Shown here: in pieces, positions 34,791-43,316 of the stretch | Layout of the letters: the number at the start of each line of letters is the position of its first letter | Numbering within the stretch: position 1 is the first letter of the stretch | NCBI GenBank assembly: GCA_016779985.1 | Contig: JADHMP010000012.1 | Span: forward strand, 9,703-73,702 | Reading direction: 5' to 3' | Length of the DNA stretch: 64,000 nt | Source: JADHMP01 sp016779985 | Lineage (GTDB): Bacteria; Bacteroidota; Bacteroidia; Flavobacteriales; Flavobacteriaceae | Program-made: the position numbers and the translations under genes | The notes under the pieces: generated by a model | Told to the model about the DNA's origin: nothing | Databases searched by the model: none | The model's input: only the letters and a program-made list of their open reading frames with translations

Positions 34791-35173
34791 TGAAAACACA
34801 TGAAGTGAATAGTGTCTACAGCCGCATTGAAAAGTCAACTAGTATTAAAGGGAATCTCAAAACGAATTCGGATATTCGAATCGATGGTACAATGGATGGA
34901 AATATTGAAACAAAAGGCAAAATTATTGTAGGCAAAGGAGCTTCCGTAAAAGGCAATATTCTTTGTATGTATGCAGAAATTGAAGGGAAATTCAAGGGGA
35001 AAATCAATGCACAAGAAACACTGAGCCTCAAATCAGAAAGCGAGGTGTCTGGAGAAGTAACCATTGGGAAACTTATTGTAGCCTCTGGGGCCACGTTCAA
35101 TGCAACCTGCACGATGGTAAACAATTCAGACAAAATAAAATCTTTATACGACAGTAGTGAAAAAACAGCCTAA
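34787..35173 (+). CDS. Bactofilin (polymer-forming cytoskeletal protein)
   Basis: 128 residues. Short repeated beta strands of a right-handed beta-helix run through the core (STSIKGNLKTNSDIRIDGTMDGNIETKGKIIVG, then GKINAQETLSLKSESEVSGEVTIGKL). This is the DUF583/bactofilin fold, which polymerises without nucleotide and scaffolds envelope processes. Length is typical for a small bactofilin. It overlaps the SprE-like gene by 4 bases and atpZ by 17 bases. Confidence 0.9.
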   Translation: MMKTHEVNSVYSRIEKSTSIKGNLKTNSDIRIDGTMDGNIETKGKIIVGKGASVKGNILCMYAEIEGKFKGKINAQETLSLKSESEVSGEVTIGKLIVASGATFNATCTMVNNSDKIKSLYDSSEKTA

Positions 35174-35360
35174 TCGCTGGTTGATTTTTTCCGGTCTTGT
35201 CTTTCAGATCGCCATAATCATGTTCCTTTTTATTGAGTTGGGACAATGGCTTGACGGAAAACACAATGAAGACCAAAACACCTTTACTCTTCTCTCTGTT
35301 TGTCTTGCTATGTGTTTTATTTTATATCTCATAATAAAACAAACTAAAAACATAAAGTGA
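35157..35360 (+). CDS. AtpZ/AtpI-family ATP synthase accessory protein
   Basis: 67 residues from a GTG start, with two transmembrane helices (about 10-27 and 42-60) joined by a short loop containing LGQWLDGKHN. That Gly-x-x-Leu-Asp pattern is typical of AtpZ/AtpI, which helps assemble the c-ring or handle Mg2+. It sits upstream of the atp genes as expected and overlaps the next gene by 4 bases. Confidence 0.82.
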   Translation: MKKQPNRWLIFSGLVFQIAIIMFLFIELGQWLDGKHNEDQNTFTLLSVCLAMCFILYLIIKQTKNIK

Positions 35361-35755
35361 ATTCTGCTCGGTTAATCTTTCCTTATTTGTTCCCTCTTTT
35401 TATTGTCATGCTGGCAGCTTTTTTTGGCCATTATTATTTTGGTGAAGTGGCATTGACCCTTTTATTCATTCTTTATTCCCTCAACTTCATTTTAGCTGCT
35501 TTTCCTATTGTTGGCCTTTTTAGGGCTATTTTTATTCAGAAGAAAGGAGCTTTGTCTATTTATTTGTTGAGTATTTTGTTTAAAGTCGTGATGCTCGTTT
35601 TTTTCATTTTTGCAAAAAGACAAAATGATTTAAGCTTTTCTGAACTCAGCAAAACCACTTTTATGATTCCTTTTTTCCTTGCTTTAGTAATGGAAATTTT
35701 TGCTTTTGCACGTTTTAACACCCAAGCACTGAAAATAGAAAAAGAAAAGAGGTAG
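35357..35755 (+). CDS. Four-helix membrane protein upstream of atpB (DUF6168-like)
   Basis: 132 residues from a GTG start coupled to atpZ, with four predicted transmembrane helices (about 8-27, 29-50, 68-86, 100-118). Its position between AtpZ and AtpB, its size and its hydrophobic pattern suggest the small flavobacterial family DUF6168, or an AtpI/UncI analogue. Function is not known; a role in ATP synthase assembly is inference from position only. Confidence 0.6.
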   Translation: MNSARLIFPYLFPLFIVMLAAFFGHYYFGEVALTLLFILYSLNFILAAFPIVGLFRAIFIQKKGALSIYLLSILFKVVMLVFFIFAKRQNDLSFSELSKTTFMIPFFLALVMEIFAFARFNTQALKIEKEKR

Positions 35756-35839
35756 AAAGATTCAAAATGGAAAGAAAACAACCATAAAATAAATAAATAA
35801 AAAAGGGTAAAAACAATTTCTTAATTTCTACTAATACAC

Positions 35840-35847
35840 TACATTTG
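35840..35847 (+). promoter_or_regulatory. -7 element (TACATTTG) upstream of atpB
   Basis: TAnnTTTG match in the 126-base gap between the upstream membrane gene and atpB, 34 bases before the atpB ATG. It suggests the ATP synthase genes have their own promoter besides any readthrough. Confidence 0.5.
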
Positions 35848-35881
35848 CAGCGCTTATAAAAAAGTTTAGAATACCATTTTT

Positions 35882-36967
35882 ATGGCAATTAGGCACATTA
35901 AACTTATTTTATTTTTAGTCTTTCTATCACTGAATGTTACTGCTGGCTTAGCAGAGACAAAAGAAGAAAGTAAGGGAGATTTAAAGTCAGATATCAGAGC
36001 CTACATCATGCACCACCTTTTAGATTCGCATGATTTCAATTTATTAAGTTATACCGATGAAGCTTCAGGAAAGAAAGTTCATATAGGATTTCCACTCCCA
36101 GTAATTCTTTGGGACGACGGCCTAAAGATATTTTCATCTTCTGCTTTTCATCATGGCGAAACGGTTGCCCAAGTGGGAGACCAATACTACGCTCTTGAGC
36201 ATGGCAAAATATACAAGACTGATGCTGAAGGAACAATTGCTTATGACGAAAACCAGCATGCCACCAATGAAACGCCATTAGATTTTTCGATTACAAAAAG
36301 CGTAGTGAGTATTATCGTCACAGCACTATTAATGTTTTTCCTTTTTAAAGGCCTAGCAAGCTCCTACAGAAAAAACGGTCTTGTTGCGCAGGGGATAGGG
36401 CGCTTCTTTGAACCTATAGTACTTTATGTTCGAGATGAAATAGCAATTCCTAACATAGGAGAAAAACATTATAAAAAATACATGAGCTATTTATTAACGC
36501 TTTTTTTCTTTATTTGGTTTTTGAATCTTTTTGGACTCACACCGTTAGGAATAAATGTTACCGGAAACATTGCCATAACTTTTTGCTTAGCACTGATCAC
36601 CTTTGTCATCACTAACGTCACAGCAAAAAAAGAGTATTGGAAGCACATTTTTTGGATGCCAGGCGTCCCCACCATAATGAAATTTGCATTGGCTCCAATA
36701 GAATTATTGGGCGTTTTTATTAAACCCTTTTCACTAATGATTCGGCTTTATGCAAATATTTCAGCCGGACATATTGTGCTAATGAGTTTAGTAGCTCTAA
36801 TATTCATTTTTAAAAATTGGATTGGATCTAGCCTTTCGTTTGTGTTGGCTTTTTCAATCTCAATCATAGAAATTTTAGTGGCTTTGTTGCAAGCCTACAT
36901 ATTTACAGTTTTGTCAGCGTTGTATTTTGGCTTTGCTGTAGAAGAACACGATCATGAAGATCATTAA
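35882..36967 (+). CDS. atpB: F0F1 ATP synthase subunit a
   Basis: 361 residues. A signal-like N-terminus and a periplasmic extension of about 110 residues precede the membrane part, as is usual in Bacteroidota. The essential arginine is Arg288 in FSLMIRLYANISAGHIV. The final helices and the His/Glu/Asp-rich tail complete the proton half-channels next to the c-ring. First of six atp genes in the order B-E-F-H-A-G; the beta and epsilon subunit genes are elsewhere, as commonly seen in this phylum. Confidence 0.96.
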   Translation: MAIRHIKLILFLVFLSLNVTAGLAETKEESKGDLKSDIRAYIMHHLLDSHDFNLLSYTDEASGKKVHIGFPLPVILWDDGLKIFSSSAFHHGETVAQVGDQYYALEHGKIYKTDAEGTIAYDENQHATNETPLDFSITKSVVSIIVTALLMFFLFKGLASSYRKNGLVAQGIGRFFEPIVLYVRDEIAIPNIGEKHYKKYMSYLLTLFFFIWFLNLFGLTPLGINVTGNIAITFCLALITFVITNVTAKKEYWKHIFWMPGVPTIMKFALAPIELLGVFIKPFSLMIRLYANISAGHIVLMSLVALIFIFKNWIGSSLSFVLAFSISIIEILVALLQAYIFTVLSALYFGFAVEEHDHEDH

Positions 36968-36998
36968 AACGAATGTTTAATTTTAACTAAATACAAAT

Positions 36999-37193
36999 AT
37001 GGAAATTCCAGTAATGATAGGAGCAGGTTTAGTAGTAATTGGTGTTGGCATCGGTATCGGAAATATCGGTAGAGGTGCTATGGAAGCCATTGGTCGTCAA
37101 CCTGATGCCTATGGAAAAATTCAAACAGCGATGTTAATTGCTGCAGCACTTGTTGAGGGAATTGGATTTGCTGCTCTATTTGCGGTATCATAA
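36999..37193 (+). CDS. atpE: F0F1 ATP synthase subunit c
   Basis: 64 residues, two helices with the GVGIGIGNIG stretch, the RQPDAYG polar loop and the ion-binding Glu53 in LVEGIGF. The residue after Glu is Gly and the Gln/Ser-Thr signature of Na+-type rings is missing, so the ring is predicted to be proton-driven. Confidence 0.96.
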   Translation: MEIPVMIGAGLVVIGVGIGIGNIGRGAMEAIGRQPDAYGKIQTAMLIAAALVEGIGFAALFAVS

Positions 37194-37248
37194 CCCTTTT
37201 CTTATTCTTATAGATAAGAACAAATTAACTTTTTAAGACGCATTAACC

Positions 37249-37749
37249 ATGGAAAAATTAATTAGTGAGTTTTCATTTGGGTTGTTTTTTTGGCAACTAC
37301 TCATTTTTGTGGGGCTGATATTTCTTCTCAAAAAGTATGCGTGGAAACCCATCTTAGACGCAGTCAATGAAAGGGAAACGTCAATTAAAGATGCTTTGCA
37401 TGCTGCCGATGCAGCACGAAAGGAAATCGAAGCATTGAAAGAAGACAATCAAAAGGTATTCAAAGAAGCACGTGCTGAGCGAGAAGCTATGCTGAAAGAG
37501 GCTCGCAAGGCCAGTACTGAAATGATTGACCAAGCTAAAAAAGAGGCTAACCTTGAGGCAGAAAAGATTCTTACGCAAGCTCAAGAGGCCATCGAAAATG
37601 AGAAACGTGCAGCAATTAATGTGCTTAAAAATCAAGTAGCCAACCTAGCAATGGATATTGCTGAGAAAGTGGTTGAGAAAGAATTGGATGATAAAGACCA
37701 ACAATTAAAATTAGTTGGGCAACTCCTGAAAGAGGCTAACCTAAAATAA
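37249..37749 (+). CDS. atpF: F0F1 ATP synthase subunit b
   Basis: 166 residues: one N-terminal transmembrane helix (about 7-27, ending LKKYAWKPI) and a long Lys/Glu/Ala-rich helix that dimerises as the peripheral stalk. Size and position between atpE and atpH are standard. Confidence 0.95.
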   Translation: MEKLISEFSFGLFFWQLLIFVGLIFLLKKYAWKPILDAVNERETSIKDALHAADAARKEIEALKEDNQKVFKEARAEREAMLKEARKASTEMIDQAKKEANLEAEKILTQAQEAIENEKRAAINVLKNQVANLAMDIAEKVVEKELDDKDQQLKLVGQLLKEANLK

Positions 37750-37753
37750 GCTT

Positions 37754-38287
37754 ATGAAAATGAGTCGTGCTGCTTATCGATATGCCAAGGCTGCCCTAAA
37801 ATTTGCCTCAAAGGAATCAGAGGCTCTGGGTGATGACATGGATCAAGCACTTGCTCTTTTGGAAGCTTATGAAGATGTAGCATCATTTCTTGAAAATCCA
37901 CTCCTCCCTGCAAAAGCAAAAAAAGAAACGCTCATTAAACTAATCCCTCAACACACAAAAGCGTTTGCGCAATTGTTGGAGGTCTTGGCATCGAATAATA
38001 GGCTTTCTATTTTAGAGGCAGTTGCAAGACAATACAAAAAGTGGAACGAATTACAACAAGGACAGCTTTCAGCAACCGTTGTCACCGCTATACCCTTGAC
38101 ACCTGTATTAAAAGCGGAAGTGTTAGAAAAAGCAAAAAGCATTACTTCAAAGAAAATCCAATTGCAAAACCAAGTAGAACCCTCCATAATGGGAGGGTTT
38201 ATTTTAACCCTTGGAGATATGCAATATGATGCAAGTGTAGCTCATAAATTAAAAGGCATAAAAACCGCCTTATTGGCAAAACAATAG
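37754..38287 (+). CDS. atpH: F0F1 ATP synthase subunit delta
   Basis: 177 residues with the OSCP/delta pattern: RAAYRYAKAALKFA at the start, a helical N-domain, FLENPLLPAKAKKE and the C-terminal PSIMGGFILTLGDMQYDASVAHKLKGIK signature. It links the b stalk to the top of F1. Another Met two codons downstream (37760) could also be the start. Confidence 0.94.
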   Translation: MKMSRAAYRYAKAALKFASKESEALGDDMDQALALLEAYEDVASFLENPLLPAKAKKETLIKLIPQHTKAFAQLLEVLASNNRLSILEAVARQYKKWNELQQGQLSATVVTAIPLTPVLKAEVLEKAKSITSKKIQLQNQVEPSIMGGFILTLGDMQYDASVAHKLKGIKTALLAKQ

Positions 38288-38306
38288 AGATAAATAAGAT
38301 AGAATC

Positions 38307-39884
38307 ATGGCAGATGTAAATCCAGCTGAAGTTTCAGCAATAATAAAACAACAATTAGAAGGCTATTCCAGCGCCACTGCACTAGATGAAGTGGGAACGG
38401 TTTTAGAAGTAGGAGACGGAATAGCGCGAGTTTATGGATTAACGAATGTTCAATACGGAGAATTAGTCGTCTTTGATGAAGGCTTAGAAGGCATGGTGTT
38501 AAATCTAGCAGAAGATCATGTTGGGGTAGTGCTCTTAGGGCCCTCTAAAGGAATAAAAGAAGGAGATACCGTAAAAAGAACCCAACGTATTGCTTCAATC
38601 AATGTTGGAGAGGGTATCGTTGGCCGAGTTGTGAACACCCTAGGAACGCCAATTGATGGCAAGGGCCCATTGGAAGGAGAAAAATTTGAGATGCCCTTGG
38701 AGCGAAAGGCTCCAGGAGTCGTTTTCAGGCAGCCTGTTAATGAGCCCCTCCAAACAGGGATTAAATCAGTTGACGCAATGATTCCAATTGGCAGAGGGCA
38801 GAGAGAGCTTGTGATTGGCGATCGGCAAACGGGAAAAACAACAGTATGCATTGACACCATCTTAAATCAAAAAGAATTTTTTGATGCAGGTGAACCCGTA
38901 TATTGTGTCTATGTTGCTATTGGTCAAAAAGCCTCAACAGTAGCAGCCATTGCAAAAACATTAGAAGACAAAGGAGCCTTGGCCTATACTACTATTGTTG
39001 CTGCAAATGCAGCAGATCCTGCTCCAATGCAAGTCTATGCTCCTTTTGCAGGAGCAGCTATTGGAGAATACTTTAGAGACACAGGTAGGCCAGCACTTAT
39101 AATTTATGATGATTTATCAAAACAAGCTGTGGCTTATCGTGAAGTTTCTTTGTTATTGAGAAGACCACCAGGAAGAGAAGCCTATCCAGGTGATGTTTTC
39201 TACCTGCATTCTAGATTGCTAGAGCGAGCAGCCAAAGTGATTGCTGATGACACTATCGCCAAAGGCATGAACGACCTGCCTCCCTCTCTTAAAAGCAAGG
39301 TAAAAGGAGGCGGATCCCTAACAGCTCTTCCAATAATTGAGACTCAAGCTGGAGACGTTTCAGCCTATATACCAACGAACGTAATTTCTATTACTGACGG
39401 ACAGATATTTTTAGAGGCAGACCTCTTTAACTCGGGCGTCCGACCTGCTATTAATGTGGGAATATCCGTTTCTCGTGTAGGAGGATCTGCGCAAATAAAA
39501 TCAATGAAGAAGGTCGCAGGCACCTTGAAATTAGACCAAGCTCAATTTAGGGAATTAGAAGCTTTTGCTAAATTTGGTTCTGATCTAGACGCAGCCACTC
39601 TCAATGTGATTGAGAAAGGAAGGCGAAATGTAGAAATTTTAAAGCAATCACAAAATGATCCGTTCACAGTGGAAAATCAAGTGGCCATTATTTATGCAGG
39701 CTCAAAAAACCTTTTGCGCGCTGTGCCCGTAAATGAAGTCAAAAATTTTGAAAGACAATACTTACAGACATTGCAAAAAAAACATCCTGAAACATTGCAG
39801 GGGTTGAAAGCAGGCAAACTAACGGACGATATAATTGACGCGCTTAACACTGTGGCGCAAGAAACGGCAGCGCAGTTTAAATAG
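38307..39884 (+). CDS. atpA: F0F1 ATP synthase subunit alpha
   Basis: 525 residues with the Walker A GDRQTGKT at 171-178 and the family signature PAINVGISVSRVGGSAQ. Non-catalytic nucleotide-binding subunit of F1 and site of regulation. Full length; ends two bases before atpG. Confidence 0.98.
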   Translation: MADVNPAEVSAIIKQQLEGYSSATALDEVGTVLEVGDGIARVYGLTNVQYGELVVFDEGLEGMVLNLAEDHVGVVLLGPSKGIKEGDTVKRTQRIASINVGEGIVGRVVNTLGTPIDGKGPLEGEKFEMPLERKAPGVVFRQPVNEPLQTGIKSVDAMIPIGRGQRELVIGDRQTGKTTVCIDTILNQKEFFDAGEPVYCVYVAIGQKASTVAAIAKTLEDKGALAYTTIVAANAADPAPMQVYAPFAGAAIGEYFRDTGRPALIIYDDLSKQAVAYREVSLLLRRPPGREAYPGDVFYLHSRLLERAAKVIADDTIAKGMNDLPPSLKSKVKGGGSLTALPIIETQAGDVSAYIPTNVISITDGQIFLEADLFNSGVRPAINVGISVSRVGGSAQIKSMKKVAGTLKLDQAQFRELEAFAKFGSDLDAATLNVIEKGRRNVEILKQSQNDPFTVENQVAIIYAGSKNLLRAVPVNEVKNFERQYLQTLQKKHPETLQGLKAGKLTDDIIDALNTVAQETAAQFK

Positions 39885-39886
39885 AA

Positions 39887-40747
39887 ATGGCAAACCTAAA
39901 AGAAATACGCAATAGAATCGCGTCTGTATCTTCAACGATGCAGATCACTAGTGCAATGAAAATGGTTTCAGCAGCCAAATTAAAAAAGGCTCAAGATGCA
40001 ATTACTGCCATGCGCCCTTATGCAGAAAAGCTTACGGGACTCATTCAAAACCTCAGCAGTGCAGATAATGGAGATCAAAAGAACCCCTATACTCAGACTC
40101 GGCCAATTCGGAAAGTACTTCTAATTGCAATTACCTCCAACCGTGGCTTATGCGGGGCGTTTAATACGAATATTATTAAAAACACTTTGAGTCAAGCTAA
40201 AAACGAGTATGCCGAAGCAACCGTTGAGGTAATTACTATAGGAAAAAAGGGAGGAGATATATTAACAAAAAGGCTAGATGTGAAAGCGCAGCATAATGAA
40301 CTTTTGGACAGTGCGGCCTATGCAGAAACCTCAGTTTTAGCTCAACAAATTATGGATGATTTTGCTGAGGGACAATATGATAAAGTCGTGTTACTTTATA
40401 ATCAATTTAAAAATGCAGCAACCCAATTAGTCAATATTGAAAACTATTTACCTATTGTTTATCAAGAAACAGCTGAAGCTCAAACAGGGGATTATATTTA
40501 TGAGCCCAATCAACAAGAAATAGTATCAGAACTACTCCCAAAGTCTCTAAAAATACAACTGTTCAAGGCACTCAAAGATTCTTTGGCAGGGGAACATGGC
40601 GCTCGGATGACAGCCATGCATAAAGCAACCGATAACGCAACTGAATTAAGAGACCAACTTAAACTTACTTACAACAAAGCAAGACAAGCCGCTATTACTA
40701 ACGAAATTCTTGAGATTGTTGGTGGTGCCGAGGCACTCAAAGGCTAG
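39887..40747 (+). CDS. atpG: F0F1 ATP synthase subunit gamma
   Basis: 286 residues with the N-terminal helix LKEIRNRIASVSSTMQITSAMKMVSAAKLKKAQ, the ITSNRGLCGAFNTN motif and the C-terminal ARMTAMHKATDNATELRDQLKLTYNKARQAAITNEILEIVGGAEAL helix. Central rotor shaft. Last atp gene here; no atpD or atpC follows. Confidence 0.97.
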   Translation: MANLKEIRNRIASVSSTMQITSAMKMVSAAKLKKAQDAITAMRPYAEKLTGLIQNLSSADNGDQKNPYTQTRPIRKVLLIAITSNRGLCGAFNTNIIKNTLSQAKNEYAEATVEVITIGKKGGDILTKRLDVKAQHNELLDSAAYAETSVLAQQIMDDFAEGQYDKVVLLYNQFKNAATQLVNIENYLPIVYQETAEAQTGDYIYEPNQQEIVSELLPKSLKIQLFKALKDSLAGEHGARMTAMHKATDNATELRDQLKLTYNKARQAAITNEILEIVGGAEALKG

Positions 40748-40867
40748 TAATTCCTAATTTCTTCCAAATCGGCTACTTTTTCGTTAATAATTGCAGGATA
40801 ACTCTTTACTAATTTTTCTATAAGGGCATTTCATTTTGTATTTTTAAAACTAAAATCTATTCAGAAA

Positions 40868-41305
40868 ATGATTCAGGTAGCTATAAAGAACAGCAGTACC
40901 AATGAAATCCCTACCTATGGCAGTGCCCAAGCTGCAGGAATGGATTTACGTGCGGATCTCTCTGAGGAAATCACTATAGCTCCATTTGAAAGAAAAATTA
41001 TACCCACTGGATTATCAATTGCCCTACCTGAGGGATATGAGGCTCAAGTAAGGCCCCGAAGTGGCCTAGCTGCCAAGCATGGAATTACGGTGTTAAATGC
41101 CCCTGGTACAGTAGATGCTGACTATAGAGGAGACATAGGAGTGATTCTTATAAACCTTTCAAACACTAACTTTTCCATTGAACCAGGTATGCGAATCGCA
41201 CAGCTAGTGATAGCTCAATACGCTACAATTTCCTGGGAGCAAGTAGAGGTTCTTTCAGATTCAGAAAGAGGGATAAGAGGCTTTGGGAGTACAGGAGCAA
41301 AATGA
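40868..41305 (+). CDS. dut: dUTP diphosphatase
   Basis: 145 residues, trimeric dUTPase type. Motif 1 AAGMDLRAD, motif 2 RPRSGLAAKHG, motif 3 GTVDADYRGDIGVIL with the catalytic Asp, motif 4 RIAQLVIAQY and the P-loop-like motif 5 RGIRGFGSTG are all intact. It removes dUTP and supplies dUMP for thymidylate synthesis. Confidence 0.97.
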   Translation: MIQVAIKNSSTNEIPTYGSAQAAGMDLRADLSEEITIAPFERKIIPTGLSIALPEGYEAQVRPRSGLAAKHGITVLNAPGTVDADYRGDIGVILINLSNTNFSIEPGMRIAQLVIAQYATISWEQVEVLSDSERGIRGFGSTGAK

Positions 41306-41312
41306 TAAATTA

Positions 41313-42095
41313 ATGAAGTTGAAAAAAAGTATCTATTACGGATTTTTGCTGTTGCTCTTTCTTGTTTTAGAGTCTTGCAAGTCTACCAAATTATTTCCTG
41401 CTGACACACCCAAAAAAAATGTTGATTTTGCTACTCTGACAAGCCAATTACAACGCGTTCAACCAAGCATATCAAATTTAACAGCGAGGATAAAGGCACA
41501 ATACAATGATGGAAAAAGAAAGCAACAAATCATTGTTCAACTTCGAATGGCTTCTCAAAAAAAGATTTGGATGAGTGCCACAATGCTCGTCCCGATTGCC
41601 AAGCTACTGATAGAACAGGATCAAGTTTCGTTTTATGAAAAATTTCAAAAGACCTACTTCCAAGGAGATTTTAATTTGATTAATGCCCCTCTAGGGACCC
41701 GATTAAACCTCGAACAACTAGAACAACTTTTTTTAGCCAAACCTCTAGTGCCTTTATCGAAGGGAGATTGGAAATTAATTTCCCATCCTGAGGACTATGT
41801 GCTTGTTTCAAAAGTTAAAAAAAGCCCGATTTCCATCACCTTATTTTTTGACAGCAGTACCTTTCTGCTAAAAGAGCAACGTGTACTTATTCCTGGAACA
41901 GCAAATACATTAAGTATAAAATATGAAAACCACACACGCGTTAACGATCAATATTTTCCTCAAAAAATAGTAATCTCCTTTTTTGACGGTAAACAACTTC
42001 AACAACTCGATTTAGAATTCTCAAGAATCACATTGCCCAAAGAGTTAACCTTTCCGTTTGCGATTCCAAAAGGCTACAAAGAATTAGAATTATGA
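41313..42095 (+). CDS. DUF4292 lipoprotein
   Basis: 260 residues from the ATG at 41313, chosen because it gives a lipoprotein signal (MKLKKSIYYGFLLLLFLVLESCKS, lipobox Cys22); an ATG at 41283 lies inside dut. The remainder fits DUF4292, an outer-membrane-associated LolA/LolB-like fold (LTARIKAQYNDGKRKQQIIVQLRMASQKKIWMSATMLVPIAKLLI). The role is unknown but a lipoprotein-handling fold is plausible. It overlaps the EnvC-like gene by 4 bases, a pairing I associate with flavobacteria. Confidence 0.78.
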   Translation: MKLKKSIYYGFLLLLFLVLESCKSTKLFPADTPKKNVDFATLTSQLQRVQPSISNLTARIKAQYNDGKRKQQIIVQLRMASQKKIWMSATMLVPIAKLLIEQDQVSFYEKFQKTYFQGDFNLINAPLGTRLNLEQLEQLFLAKPLVPLSKGDWKLISHPEDYVLVSKVKKSPISITLFFDSSTFLLKEQRVLIPGTANTLSIKYENHTRVNDQYFPQKIVISFFDGKQLQQLDLEFSRITLPKELTFPFAIPKGYKELEL

Positions 42096-43312
42096 GAATT
42101 GGGCTGCCAACATTGTGGCTTTTTATTTTACTTTCTTTTTCTGCCTCAGCCCAAAGACCAAATAATGAGCAACAGCAAAAGCTAGAAGCTCAAAAACTTC
42201 GCTTACAAAAAGAGATTAAACAAATCAATCAATTGCTTTTTAAAAACAGAAAGCAGAAAAAGTCAGTTTTGAGTGAAGTAGAAGATATTGATGTAAAATT
42301 ACAACTACGTGAAGAACTAATTAAAGTTAACAATCAACAAGCAAATGTTATTAATCGAAGAGTACGCATCAACGAAAAGGAAATAGCAGATCAACGAAAA
42401 GAATTAGAAAATCTGAAAAAAGATTATGCCCGAATGATTTTAGAATCATATGAAAGTAAATCACTTCAAAGCAGGCTGCTTTTTTTGTTTTCATCGGAGA
42501 GCTTTTTACAAGCTTTTAAGCGGATTCAATACCTGAAGCAATATGCTATATTTAGAAGAAAACAAGGGCTTTCTATTGCAAAAAAGACGCAGCTACTACA
42601 GGAACTAAATAAAACTTTATTAGTACAAAAAGACAAATTAGAGGCTATAGTTTCAGAGAATAAAAAGGAACAAGAAATACTCTTAAATGATCAACAACAG
42701 CAACAACGCTTGATAAAATCTTTACGGCGAACGGAGCGAAATCTAGCGGCTCAAATCAATAAAAAACAGGCACAAGCAAAAGCGATTGATAAAGAAATCG
42801 ATCGGTTAATTAGAGAAGCAATTGCAGCCGCGAATGAAACAGCTGGAAGCAAAAATAGAAGTAGTTTTGAGCTGACCCCTGAAGCTAAATTGATTGCCGC
42901 CAATTTTGAATCAAACAAAGGACGCTTACCGTGGCCATTAGAAGAAGGAGTGGTAGTACAGGGTTTTGGAAGACATCCACACCCAGTTGTCAAAACGACA
43001 ATTGTTCAAAGTAACGGTGTCACTATTGCTACAAAGGCAAACGCTCCTGTACGTTCAGTTTTTGAGGGCGAAGTGATGTCGATTGTCACCTTTAAAGGAA
43101 GTAACCCTTTTGTATTAATACGTCATGGAAACTACATAACTGCTTATAAAGATTTAGGTAAAGTGTATGTGAAAAAAGGAGATAAGGTTTTAGCCAAACA
43201 AGAAATAGGAGCTGTTTTTACGAATCCCCAAACGGGAAAATCTCAACTTCAGTTTAGTATTTTCAAAAACAACGCACCACAAAATCCTAAAAGTTGGGTT
43301 TATAGGATGTGA
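42092..43312 (+). CDS. EnvC-like murein hydrolase activator (degenerate M23 domain)
   Basis: 406 residues with a signal peptide, a long coiled coil (about 24-250, Gln/Lys/Glu-rich) and a C-terminal LytM/M23 domain. The zinc residues are lost: HxH is replaced by LQFSIF and the first His/Asp motif by VQSNGV. This is the hallmark of EnvC/NlpD-type activators, which switch on amidases at the septum instead of cutting peptidoglycan. Periplasmic. It ends 4 bases from the convergent SPOR gene. Confidence 0.88.
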   Translation: MRIGLPTLWLFILLSFSASAQRPNNEQQQKLEAQKLRLQKEIKQINQLLFKNRKQKKSVLSEVEDIDVKLQLREELIKVNNQQANVINRRVRINEKEIADQRKELENLKKDYARMILESYESKSLQSRLLFLFSSESFLQAFKRIQYLKQYAIFRRKQGLSIAKKTQLLQELNKTLLVQKDKLEAIVSENKKEQEILLNDQQQQQRLIKSLRRTERNLAAQINKKQAQAKAIDKEIDRLIREAIAAANETAGSKNRSSFELTPEAKLIAANFESNKGRLPWPLEEGVVVQGFGRHPHPVVKTTIVQSNGVTIATKANAPVRSVFEGEVMSIVTFKGSNPFVLIRHGNYITAYKDLGKVYVKKGDKVLAKQEIGAVFTNPQTGKSQLQFSIFKNNAPQNPKSWVYRM

Positions 43313-43316
43313 TGTA

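Noticed and set aside
34816..35133. 105-codon antisense ORF over bactofilin
   Set aside because: Opposite a clear bactofilin beta-helix gene; low-complexity Ser/Pro-rich translation with no family pattern.
35780..35820. AAATAAATAAATAAA repeat before atpB as a regulatory repeat
   Set aside because: Short AT-rich slippage tract, expected by composition in this genome.
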